DNA from: Paramacrobiotus metropolitanus
Taxonomy: Eukaryota; Tardigrada; Eutardigrada; Parachela; Macrobiotidae
Reading direction: 5' to 3'
Assembly: GCF_019649055.1 (NCBI RefSeq)
Contig: NW_026570396.1
Coordinates: forward strand, 62,001 to 126,000
Length of the DNA: 64,000 bases
In this document: positions 11,801 through 19,342 of the stretch, piece by piece
How the letters are laid out: every line of letters begins with the position of its first letter
How positions within the stretch are numbered: position 1 is the first letter of the stretch
Notes under the pieces: generated by a model
Told to the model about the DNA's origin: nothing
The model's database searches: none
What the model saw: only the letters and a program-made list of their open reading frames with translations
Translations under genes and position numbers: made by a program

Positions 11801-13575
11801 TCAGCCAGGTCTTTTTCCACGGTGGCGAGCCGTCTTTTAAGTTCAAAGACCGATTCCACCGATGTTGCGAGTGTACTTCTGAGTCGTTCAACTTCTTCGA
11901 AGTCGTACCGACATGGGTTGTCGGACCTCTTGAGGTGGCTTTCCAGATGTTCTATCCGGCGCTGTTGAGCGGCTATGCCATTGTTGGCTTCAGCGAGTTC
12001 TTTTTCCCATCGCCTTCGTTCAAGCTTATGGGTATCCTCTGATCGTGACATCTGACTTTCCGTGGAGTTAACGATTTGGTCGGCCAGGACGATTTGAGTT
12101 ATCAAATCCTGGCATCGTTTCCTGAGTCGATCGACGTCTTCGATCTTTTCTGGAGGTGTGGATGCAATCCACTTCCGTGCCGTGTACTCAAGCGTGCTTG
12201 CTTGGTACCTATGGTTACCCAAGTGGGGTGCCACTGGCGTTCGGAAGAATCCATCCTTGCTACTGGGACGTGACATTACTGTTGTGTTAAAAACGTCATC
12301 CATGGGTGGTGGCGTTTCACTACCCGAGTCGCCGAGTTCGAACATTGGTGGCGACTGCTTCTTCAGTAAGTCGACAGGTCGACTTGTTGGCGACTTGTCC
12401 GATTTCACCTTCGGTTGAGCTTCTGTTACTCGGATCGACCTGCCTTCTGTTGGCGAAGGTCGACTTAGCGGTGAGATAGCCTTCTCGTTAGGCATCGGTA
12501 TGTTGGTCGGTGATCCAGCTGGGTAAGGTCCACTTCGTGGTGGCGCCTCAGTTTCTCCCGTTTTGACCATTAGTTTGGTCGGCTGGACTTCCTTATCCGA
12601 CCTGTTATCCACAGGCTTCTGTTCCAGGGAGGCCGGTTGTACTTGACCAACTTGCTTGGTTGGCGATTGTTGTCCGACCTTCAAGATCGGTGGGAGTTGC
12701 CCGACCTCGGTTCCGACTTGTGTTATCGGACGAGGTCCGACCTGGTTGGTCGATGGACTTCCCTCCTTCTTAGTCGGTGTGATCCTTCCGACTTCTGTTG
12801 TCGGTTGGACTTTGCCGATTTCCTTGGTCGGCGGTTGTTGTCCGACCTCCATCTTCTGTTGATGTTGACCGACCTTCAAGGTTGGTTGCTGTTGCCCGAC
12901 CTTGGTCGGTGGAAGTGGTCCGACCTTGTTGGTCGGTGAGATCCTACCGACTTCTGTGGTCGGTTGGATTTCCCCAACTTCCTTCATCTTTTGGCCAACG
13001 TCCTTAGTTGGTGACGATTGACCTCCCTTCCTATCCGGTTGAGGATAACCGGCCTCCGAGGTCGGTGAAGTCGCTCTACCCAAGTTGGGTGAGGTCGACC
13101 TCTTCGCATCATCCGTCTGGTTGGGTGATTTGCGTCCAGTGTCGGTGACTTTCGTAGTCGTTACCGACTCCTGAGCTTTCTGTGAGCTCAGTTGAGTTCC
13201 TACTGTTGGGTCCAGAGAGGTCGGTACACCATGTGGGTGTTCCGCCTCGGCATGAGACAATGTGGTCTCAGCCTGCAGCTTCTCCGGTTCCCCCCCGGTC
13301 GGGTGGGACGGGGCTGCTAAGTCAGCTCGGGGCTCGAGGAACGTCTTGTCGTGGGCGTCCTCGAAGCTGTCATCGGATGTTGGGTTGGAATCGGCGAGGA
13401 GGATCCGCTCGTTACGCTTCTCCCGTGCCTCAACCGACTTTGTTGAGTGCGTTGATGACGGCTGACTCTTATCCTGACCGGAATGCCGAAGTGAGTACGG
13501 CGCGGTTGAGGTCAGGCGCCGCGAATAGTCCGTGTTGAACTTTCGGGCGTATTCGTTCTCTTTCGGGTTCGACAT
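8817..13575 (-). pseudogene. gag: Element 1 gag (two frameshifts in the RGG region)
   Basis: ATG at 13575-13573 matches the element 2 gag start (MSNP...YARKFNTDYSRR); upstream in-frame sequence is leader. Order: Pro/Thr/Val/Gly-rich repeats built on PTxxVG (about 13100-12600), long coiled coil, PPSY late-domain motif (11211-11200), capsid-like domain (about 10300-9760), Gly/Arg-rich region, CCHC zinc knuckle C-x2-C-x4-H-x4-C (9200-9159), and stop TAG 8819-8817. Relative to element 2, one base is missing near 9400 and another near 9346-9350. The frame therefore breaks twice, leaving the knuckle in a separate frame from about 9263. Gag would form the particle core and bind genomic RNA. Confidence 0.9.
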
Positions 13576-13855
13576 TGTTGTCGGGTCAGGTCGGTTCAAG
13601 TGGAACCAACAATAGACTTGTGCTTGTTGCACAGTAAATTGAACAATCCCTTATGTGGGGATGTTCGATAGAATCGGGAACGTCTTTTGGTTCAGGAACT
13701 TCCAAGGGTCAGGATGGTCCGACTTGATGTTGTTGTTGTTGTTGATGTGTCTGTGTGTGACTCAGTACACAACGTTACAATACAGTACTATGGTACAGTA
13801 CAGTATAATAAGGTACTACAGTAGAGTACGTCCTATACTACTGTGCTGACCAGTG

Positions 13856-14027
13856 TGACGTCACAGAGTTAAGTGGTCTTGCACTTCACTGCCTACGTCA
13901 CAGAATGCGAGCCGCGTGCAAAATTTTAAAAAATGATGATTCACGCCTATGTTAAGCGTATGGGAAGTTTCCCCTGCACGCTGATTGGCTGCCCTCAAAG
14001 TACTGAAAATCGAGCGTTCTGACGTCA
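13856..14027 (-). promoter_or_regulatory. Conserved leader block: CRE - CCAAT - GGGAAACTTCCC - CRE
   Basis: Minus-strand order: TGACGTCA (14027-14020), CCAAT (seen as ATTGG 13984-13988), GGGGAAACTTCCC (13974-13962), a TGACGTAG box, and TGACGTCA followed by CACTGGTCAG (13863 leftward). The same boxes occur in the same order in the leaders of elements 2 and 3. CRE and CCAAT boxes are known transcription-factor sites; the role as internal promoter or enhancer is inferred. Confidence 0.6.
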
Positions 14028-14390
14028 CAAGGAAGTTCAACGATTTTCGCGTTTATTTTCGCGGAAAAACAAAATTATTTTTAGGTCGATCAGAGATGTT
14101 TTCTGGTCGAAATTTTAATTTCTAACCGTTAAAAATAATTTCTAGGTTCTTTAGAAATTTTTCTGACGGTGGAAAATCCGTCAAATCGAAAAAGTAAGAG
14201 GATGACCGACCTCTGGTCAGTTACACAGAGTGGTCCGTTAGGTCGGTAAAGTAAGTTTTTAGGTCGGTTTCTCCGACAAAAATTAACTTTTTACCGTAGA
14301 AAAGTTAAATTTCTTCGTTAGAAATTACTTTTAGCCGTTAGAAACTAGGAATTCTACCTAGATTCGACCTGTGTCGACCTGTAACCAGGA

Positions 14391-14400
14391 CTTTACCGGT
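14391..14400 (-). promoter_or_regulatory. Predicted 5' splice site in element 1 leader
   Basis: Minus strand ACCG|GTAAAGTCC, with GT at 14396-14395. Element 2 has CTG|GTAAAGTC and element 3 has ACCG|GTAAGACC at the corresponding leader position. It pairs logically with the acceptor before ORF3 and would remove gag and pol. Confidence 0.5.
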
Positions 14401-14648
14401 TTGTTACTGGTGTCCGTGGAGGTCGGTGATCCGCTGTTGGGAGGTCGATTTCCGCGTTAGAGTTGCGGGTCTCCGTTCAAGGAGAAGGTCCCCGATTGTT
14501 GAGAGGATCCTTACGCGCTGCAGGCTCTCTTCTGGGCCTGTCCCGTCAGTTGCGGTGGGGAAGTTCCCGCTCGTCCGTCTGGGGCAGTCAGCCGAGTTGC
14601 TCTCCTTGTGTGGGAGAGGCAAAAGTTAGGGCAAGCGAAGGTGGCAGG

Positions 14649-14728
14649 GATCGCTTTTGCGATCAACCTGTTGCTACCACAGTCGCAAGACAGCAAAGAC
14701 CAGGTTGAAGCAGAGGCTGCGTTCGCAG
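14649..14728 (-). other. Two PBS-proximal hairpins in element 1 leader
   Basis: GATCGC-TTTT-GCGATC at 14649-14664 and CTGCG-TT-CGCAG at 14717-14728 are perfect small stems, about 100-185 nt from the PBS. Element 2 has two hairpins with different stem sequences at the equivalent place, which suggests that structure rather than sequence is kept. A packaging or dimerisation signal is a possible role (inference). Confidence 0.5.
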
Positions 14729-14820
14729 TCAATCTGTTTTCAACCACGGGTTCTTCGAGTTCTCCGCAAGTTATGCCTTTACCGTCTCCTCAAAGGATCC
14801 GATAAACCGAAAAACCAGAC

Positions 14821-14833
14821 TATCTGCTTACCA
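14821..14833 (-). other. Element 1 primer-binding site, tRNA-iMet type, one extra base
   Basis: Directly abuts the LTR and reads TGGTAAGCAGATA on the minus strand. It equals the element 2 PBS TGGTAGCAGA with one A inserted. The canonical sequence is complementary to the 3' end of animal initiator tRNA-Met. The insertion should weaken priming. Confidence 0.75.
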
Positions 14834-14867
14834 TGTGACAGGCAAGCGCAGGGAGCTCACAGATGCC

Positions 14868-14873
14868 TTTATT
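14868..14873 (-). terminator. Poly(A) signal in element 1 LTR
   Basis: AATAAA on the minus strand, 35 nt from the LTR 3' end, in the same position as in elements 2 and 3. Confidence 0.65.
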
Positions 14874-15090
14874 GTACAAATAAAGTGGAGCAAATACCGC
14901 GTGATTGCGGGAGAAAACACAACAAAGCCAGTGTCTGGCAGAAATCAGCAAGTCAAGTTGCTGCGAGCGAGTTCTAACGCGTAATGAAATGTAGAGAATC
15001 GAATGTGCTGGCGGCAACGGCGTCACGCTGTCCAGACACAAGGAATGTGAGTGCGCAGACTGGACTCGTATCCAACGCGAGCCTATAAGC

Positions 15091-15099
15091 GCTGAGTCA
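15091..15099 (-). promoter_or_regulatory. AP-1 / NF-E2-like TGACTCAGC in element 1 LTR
   Basis: TGACTCAGC preceded by CGCTGTA, in the same context in the element 2 LTRs. It matches the bZIP (AP-1/CNC-Maf) core. Regulatory use is inferred. Confidence 0.4.
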
Positions 15100-15309
15100 T
15101 ACAGCGAGAGAGAGGAGCGAGAGAGCAAGTATGCTCAGTGAGTGCGCCCGCGGTGTATCCGCTAGGCGGAGAGTGCAGTGCAGCCACTCACGTGCGTACA
15201 AGAGAGGGCGAATCAGCATGTGTGCAGTGATACGCATACGCAAAGTGGCGTATCTATCACGCAGGCTGTCGTGCCTCTAACAGCTAGCGCTGGAGGTCGG
15301 CAGCCCAGG

Positions 15310-16320
15310 GCACCGTTGAAAATAAAGCCATTTCGAGGAAGTGACGTCAAATATGATAAGATCATCCTGCTTGCGAGAAATATGATCGCTGAAAACTGAG
15401 CGTACCTGGCCATTCGAACCGCACGCATTATTTAATGTTGCTAGCAATTTCTCTGCACATTGTGGGGCAAAAAATATGCATGTTTGACGAATATAGAAAG
15501 CTGTTCTCGCACGCTGGCAGCCTGCATGCACGCGAACACACGTTACCATCCATTATCTTACGTATCTACTGCCGTGCGCACTATGTACAAGAAACCTGTT
15601 TAGGCGTAAAAATACGAGAGTATTGGATTTCCACAGTAGTCGGCATGATTATGCTAGTGTTATTATGTATCATGGTACGATCGGTACCCGCTCCGGGGCT
15701 CCGGTACGTTGTTTCCATGCTCGGACTGTTGGGCATACAGGTAGGAAGTAGGCTCCAGACTTTGCCCATTTTCGCTTTTTCCACTTTCATCCCACCCCCA
15801 TCTCCGGCGTATAATTCCCATCCCAGCCCACCCCCGGCTACTCAAATTTTCAGCCCATCTCACCTTTTCGATCTCATCTCCACCCCCATTTTTTACGGGC
15901 TGAACAAAGCTAATTTTGCAGGTTTTCCGCATACGATAGAGCTGCCAAACGAAGAAAATTTGCTTATTAAGAAAATATGATGCTCACTTATTAACAAAAT
16001 CCGCGCGGAGCGCGGAAAATTTTTTGTTTTTGGGGGTCGTATGGTGCATTTTTACGTGCTTCTAGCCCGAAAAACCGGTTAAAATATCAACATTTCTGTT
16101 TTTATTTGTTTTCTTGGTCCCATCCCATCTTTCAACAATCCCAGCCCATCTCACCTCATCTGCGGCTCTTTCCCATCTCATCCTCATTTTCACCTAAAAG
16201 ATGAGATGGGCTGGGAAAAATGGGGAAAATTTTCACCTCACCCAAAAGATGGGCAAAGTCTGGGTCACTAGGCTCCAGCCTCCAAGTAGCACGATGGCCG
16301 AACCCACGAATATGTTTGCA
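15310..16320 (+). repeat. Dispersed repeat R1, copy 1 (interrupted by a MITE)
   Basis: Segments 15325-15440, 15655-15756 and 16277-16310 align in order with copy 2 at 44876-45150. Shared blocks include TTTCGAGGAAG, TCGAACCGCACGCAT, the CGATCGGT-CCCGCTCCGGGG stretch, GCATACA(A/G)GTA and CACGATG-CC-AACCCAC. Copy 1 has about 230 bp more in the middle plus a 500-bp inverted-repeat insertion. Nature unknown; it may be a decayed transposon. Confidence 0.55.
15757..16268. mobile_element. MITE A: ~510-bp inverted-repeat element with 8-bp direct repeats
   Basis: Inverted repeats AGACTTTGCCCAT (from 15757) and ATGGGCAAAGTCT (to 16261), flanked by direct repeats TAGGCTCC at 15749-15756 and 16269-16276. 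The 8-bp duplication would fit an hAT-type origin, but the right end carries seven extra bases. The interior is full of CCCATC/GATGGG-type words forming further foldbacks (for example around 16137-16220). No coding capacity. R1 copy 2 lacks this insert, which supports a real insertion. Confidence 0.6.
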
Positions 16321-16326
16321 TATGAC

Positions 16327-16896
16327 CATGGCAGTACTATACTATTAAGGCAAAAAAGCGACACGCCTACTTCCAGTGCTACGTCACGATAAGGCAAGCC
16401 ATCCACCAGCGCAATGCTTTACGGCTCGTAAGCTCCATAGGTTGCTATGATAAGCGCTTTGAGGTTTGTTCAAGTTTAAAACGAGTGACCTACAGCTTAG
16501 AAGAAAGAGAAAAAAATTTTAAGATTTCTGATGTATAGTTGGGGTGGAGTTTGGGCTGATTGGAGGTTTCAGAAAGGTTCCGAAGTGTATGCAGTTTGCT
16601 TACAACGGTCGTGCGGTCTGGACCGACCGTTGCATTGACTTTGTATGGTAACTCGATTTGCTTTCAAAACGTTTTTAAAACCTCAGTTCGCCTTTTTTAC
16701 TGTAAACGTTTGCACCAGAAAACGTAAAATTTTTTTGGCTTTCTTTTGAACTATACTACGATGATTTTGTTGCACGATAAAGCGAGATACATTTACCATA
16801 CCACCAATAGAAGTATGTGGCTTATACACAAGCGGCTTGCCTTAGTATTGCGCAATCGAATTCGCTTTGCTGCCTTAATAGTATAGTACTGCCATG
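16327..16896. mobile_element. MITE B: 570-bp inverted-repeat element with 7-bp direct repeats
   Basis: Perfect 26-bp terminal inverted repeats at 16327-16352 and 16871-16896 (outer end CATGGCAGTAC). The similarity extends imperfectly inward to the ATAAGGCAAGCC / GGCTTGCCTTA blocks at about 16391 and 16836. Exact direct repeats ATATGAC lie at 16320-16326 and 16897-16903. An internal hairpin based on AACGGTCG/CGACCGTT lies near 16600-16635. No ORF of note; superfamily not assigned. Confidence 0.7.
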
Positions 16897-16903
16897 ATAT
16901 GAC

Positions 16904-17608
16904 TTACCAGTTAGTTACAAATACATGTCAGCGCGTAGCGGCCGCAAGAAAAGAAAAAATAATTATGTTTCAGTTTTTCGAGATTATGGTTACAATAGCT
17001 CATGATGGAGCAGTCAATCATTACTCGTAATTTCCTTCATCGCGGGTCAAAGGGGCACGAAGATGATCGAACGTGACGCGTGAATGGATGATCGCGACAC
17101 ATCGTACGTACTTGGATGACCTTTACGGTTTCTCCAAAGCCACTACGGATATCCTAATTTAGCCTTATCTTTCGTGTGTGATTTGCTGTTCTCTTATTAC
17201 TAGCGGTGTATATTATGTCATAAGTGCAAGTTCATATGCAAATGAGGAATGTCGTCAAATCTACACTGGTAACAACCCAGGAGTCGACTCCATTTTGAAA
17301 AGTAAAGTTAACACAAAATCGACCATCTTTCCTCACAGATTCTGCGGACGTGCGCTTCTGGCTGTGTTTTGACCTACGGTAGATATCGCAGACTTTGAAG
17401 AAACGAGTTACAGCCCTGGGCAGCCAAGTTGGGGCAGAAATAAAAATTCCCAAGCCTTCACCATTGCATTCGAACATAAGTGTTTTATTTTCACGTGAGA
17501 GCTCTTGGTCTAAAGTATCTTTTGTAACCGTGTTTCTATGCAAAAAGTTAAATATCAAGAAATGTGAGCTAAAATTTTAATTTCAATTTTTCGCGAAATT
17601 CGCGTTGT
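16904..17608. other. Host intergenic sequence, nothing recognised
   Basis: AT-rich sequence between MITE B and element 2. A 108-codon open frame on the minus strand (17558-17232) has no recognisable motif, and I do not call it a gene. Confidence 0.5.
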
Positions 17609-17612
17609 TTAT
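17609..17612. other. Left target-site duplication of element 2 (TTAT)
   Basis: TTAT immediately before the 5' LTR is repeated immediately after the 3' LTR at 38050-38053. A 4-bp duplication fits Ty3/gypsy integrases and confirms both LTR boundaries. Confidence 0.85.
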
Positions 17613-17796
17613 TGTCAGAGGCACATGACTGCGCCTGGTGCATACGGCCCACCATGGACGTACTGCACTCATGCTTGCCATACCGCCTCTCTCGCTGTAC
17701 GTACGTGTGCTGCTGCACTGCACTCATATCCGCTGAAGCGGATATATGCGGCGCACACACTGAGCATACTTGCTCTCTCGTCCCTCTCTCGCTGTA

Positions 17797-17805
17797 TGAC
17801 TCAGC
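17797..17805 (+). promoter_or_regulatory. AP-1 / NF-E2-like TGACTCAGC in element 2 LTR
   Basis: Same motif and flanks as in element 1 (15091-15099), and again in the 3' LTR at 37803-37811. A candidate stress-responsive bZIP site; inferred. Confidence 0.4.
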
Positions 17806-18002
17806 GTACGCTCGCGTTGGATTGAGTCCAGTCTGCGCATCATCACACAGCTGATGGCACACAGCACGTGCTTGCCGCCAGTTGCTTCTTTCACGCCTTG
17901 ACGAACGCTCAAGAGCTCTTCTAGCATTCACTTGCTTGTTTAGCCATCAGTGCTTTGTTTTGCTTTCCCTGCTATTACGCAGCATTGTTCCCTTTATTTG
18001 TC

Positions 18003-18008
18003 AATAAA
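18003..18008 (+). terminator. Poly(A) signal AATAAA, element 2 5' LTR
   Basis: AATAAA 35 nt before the LTR end; the functional copy for 3' processing would be the identical one at 38009-38014. Confidence 0.65.
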
Positions 18009-18043
18009 GCACACTCGTGATCTCCTCGCGCTTGCCTGTTACA

Positions 18044-18053
18044 TGGTAGCAGA
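18044..18053 (+). other. Element 2 primer-binding site, initiator tRNA-Met
   Basis: TGGTAGCAGA directly after the LTR CA end. It is complementary to the conserved 3' terminus of animal initiator tRNA-Met (acceptor stem plus CCA), a known primer choice for Ty3-type elements. The match stops after ten bases. Confidence 0.8.
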
Positions 18054-18148
18054 TTCATACGGTTTTCGATCCCACGGAATCTTTGAGGAGACGGTGAAGG
18101 CTTCACTTTCGGAGAACTCGTGAGGAACCTGAAAGTCACTGTCAGAAC

Positions 18149-18235
18149 GATTGCTGAAGCAATCTCTGCCTTGACTTTGATCAGAACGGTCGCATCGTCT
18201 TACAGCTGAGGAACAACGAGGATCACTGAAGTGAT
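18149..18235 (+). other. Two covarying CTGAAG hairpins near the element 2 PBS
   Basis: GATTG-CTGAAG-CAATC (18149-18164) and ATCA-CTGAAG-TGAT (18222-18235) have the same core and different, fully paired stems. A third hairpin with this core lies in the LTR (ATATCCG-CTGAAG-CGGATAT). Conservation of pairing rather than sequence suggests a structured RNA signal, for example for packaging or dimerisation (inference). Confidence 0.55.
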
Positions 18236-18489
18236 TCTCACCCAGCTGGTGAGCACAGTTTTCTCGGTCTCTTCCACATTGAAGAGCACATTCCCAACAG
18301 CACGGACTTCTCCCAACTGACGGACCAGACTCGAACGAGAGTCTGCAGCGCGAACGGATTAATCCTATAATACGGGGACCTTCGGTTTGAACACCGACCC
18401 GCAACTCTACTCGCGGATTTCTGCACGGAAACGACGGATTTCCGACCTCGGACGGAGGAAATCGACCGGAACCGACACCGACACCGACA

Positions 18490-18499
18490 CTGGTAAAGT
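18490..18499 (+). promoter_or_regulatory. Predicted 5' splice site in element 2 leader
   Basis: CTG|GTAAAGTC with GT at 18493-18494. The surrounding sequence GGTAAAGTC...GGTTA.AGGTCGA is shared with element 1, and element 3 has a stronger GTAAGA site in the same context. The predicted partner acceptor is 32036-32037. Confidence 0.5.
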
Positions 18500-18892
18500 C
18501 ACGGTTATAGGTCGATTTTAGCCGAAACTAGGTCGGCTTTTCACTTTCTAGCGGTAGAAAACAATTTCTATCCGTAAAATTAAAATTTCCAACGGTGAAA
18601 AAGTAATTTCTGACGGAGAAACCGACTCGGAATTTTGCTTTTGGTCGAGAACCGACCTGCTAGGTCAACGAACCTGTCTAGACAGTTAGACAAAGACTAA
18701 CCGACAACAGGTCGGAAATTCTCTCATTTCTGATTTCTAACGGTGTTTCGACCACCAGAAAATTTTCTTAATTCATAAAACTATCTTCTAACGGTTAAAA
18801 ACTTTAAAATCCGACTAGATAAACTTTCTAGCCGACCTAAAATAATTTGTTTTTCTTGCGGAAAATAGCGCGAAAATTCTCGAACTTCCTTG

Positions 18893-19071
18893 TGACGTCA
18901 TAACGACCGCTTATCAGTACTTAAGAGGCAGCCAATCAGCGTGCAGGGGAAAGTTCCCATAGCTTAACATAGGCGTGATTCATCGTTTTTTGCAAATTTT
19001 GCACGCGGCTCGCATTCTGTGACGTAGGCAGAAGTGCAAGACCACTTAACCTGTTACGTCACACTGGTCAG
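18893..19071 (+). promoter_or_regulatory. Conserved leader block: CRE - CCAAT - GGGAAAGTTCCC - CRE
   Basis: TGACGTCA 18893-18900, CCAAT 18932-18936, GGGGAAAGTTCCC 18946-18958, TGACGTAG at 19020, and TTACGTCA 19054-19061 followed by CACTGGTCAG. Order, spacing and sequence match elements 1 and 3. The GAANNTTC core also resembles part of a heat-shock element. Internal promoter/enhancer use is inferred. Confidence 0.6.
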
Positions 19072-19171
19072 CACAGTAACATAGGACGTACTACACCGTA
19101 CTACTATTACGTACTGTACTGAACCATTGTACTGTATACTAATACCCTGTGTACTGAGTCACCAACAGACA

Positions 19172-19190
19172 CAACAACAACAACAACAAC
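19172..19190 (+). repeat. CAA trinucleotide repeat in element 2 leader
   Basis: About six CAA units, with the same repeat in the element 1 leader. CAA tracts are unstructured and are known to favour ribosome scanning in some viral leaders; that role here is inferred. Confidence 0.6.
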
Positions 19191-19342
19191 ATTTCACCGG
19201 ACGATCCTGACCCTTGGAAGTTCCTGAACAAAAAGACATTTCTGATTTTGCCGAACATCCTCACATAGAAGATTGTTCGACTTCCTCTTCCTAACTGATT
19301 AAACCTTTAAGGCTCCACCAGAGCCGACCTGACTTGACAACA

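Larger units (their letters stand above)
13576..14820 (-). other. Element 1 untranslated leader
   Basis: About 1.25 kb between PBS and gag ATG with no convincing ORF. It holds the hairpins, splice donor and cis-regulatory block listed separately, a CAA-type repeat (seen as GTT repeats at about 13730-13746), and several GGTCGG/CCGAC words. One of these is a 5-bp-stem, 5-nt-loop hairpin at 14263-14277. Confidence 0.75.
1..15282 (-). mobile_element. Element 1: giant Ty3/gypsy-type LTR retrotransposon, 3' part beyond left edge
   Basis: Minus-strand element with its 5' LTR at the right (14834-15282), then PBS, leader, gag, pol and the start of a third ORF that is still open at position 1. Its pol and gag align closely with element 2 over their whole length, including matching LTR ends and leader boxes, so the two belong to one family. 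Gag carries two single-base deletions and pol a 95-nt net deletion in RNase H, so this copy is probably non-autonomous. The 3' LTR and right target duplication are outside the window, so LTR divergence cannot be used to date it. Confidence 0.93.
14834..15282 (-). repeat. Element 1 5' LTR (449 bp)
   Basis: Starts TGTTAGAGGCAC and ends CCTGTCACA (minus strand), giving TG...CA ends and a short terminal inverted repeat. The start matches the element 2 LTR start TGTCAGAGGCAC. A long pyrimidine-rich CTCTCTCG stretch, the TGACTCAGC motif and a TCCGC/GCGGA hairpin are shared with element 2. The outer boundary is set by homology because the partner LTR is off-window. Confidence 0.85.
17613..18043 (+). 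repeat. Element 2 5' LTR (431 bp)
   Basis: TGTCAGAGGCAC...CCTGTTACA. It contains a palindromic hairpin ATATCCGCT-GA-AGCGGATAT (about 17726-17745), CTCTCTCG pyrimidine stretches, TGACTCAGC (17797-17805) and AATAAA (18003-18008). U3/R/U5 borders cannot be set without transcripts. Confidence 0.95.
18054..19342 (+). other. Element 2 untranslated leader
   Basis: About 1.3 kb without a convincing ORF. The first 350 nt hold structured PBS-proximal sequence. The part at 18420-18850 is dense in CCGAC/GTCGG words, including a perfect hairpin CCGAC-AACAG-GTCGG at 18701-18715. The conserved regulatory block follows at 18893-19071, then a CAA repeat about 150 nt before gag. Confidence 0.75.

Noticed and set aside
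12600-13100. CRISPR-like array from regular PTxxVG / CCGAC repeats
   Set aside because: Unit spacing varies, repeats are short and coding, and the setting is a eukaryotic retroelement.
8817-13575. Frames antisense to gag and pol (e.g. Cys/Arg/Trp-rich shadows) as genes
   Set aside because: They mirror real coding sequence, have odd composition and lack motifs.
17232-17558. 108-codon minus-strand frame as a host gene
   Set aside because: No motif, no splice context and no composition signal; chance frames of this length occur in such DNA.
18946-18958. GGGAAAGTTCCC as a definite NF-kB or heat-shock site
   Set aside because: Twelve bases is longer than a kappaB site and only two of the three heat-shock units are present; kept only as part of the conserved block.
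19172-19190. CAA repeat as a proven translational enhancer
   Set aside because: Only similarity to known unstructured leaders; kept as a repeat, not claimed as a functional element.
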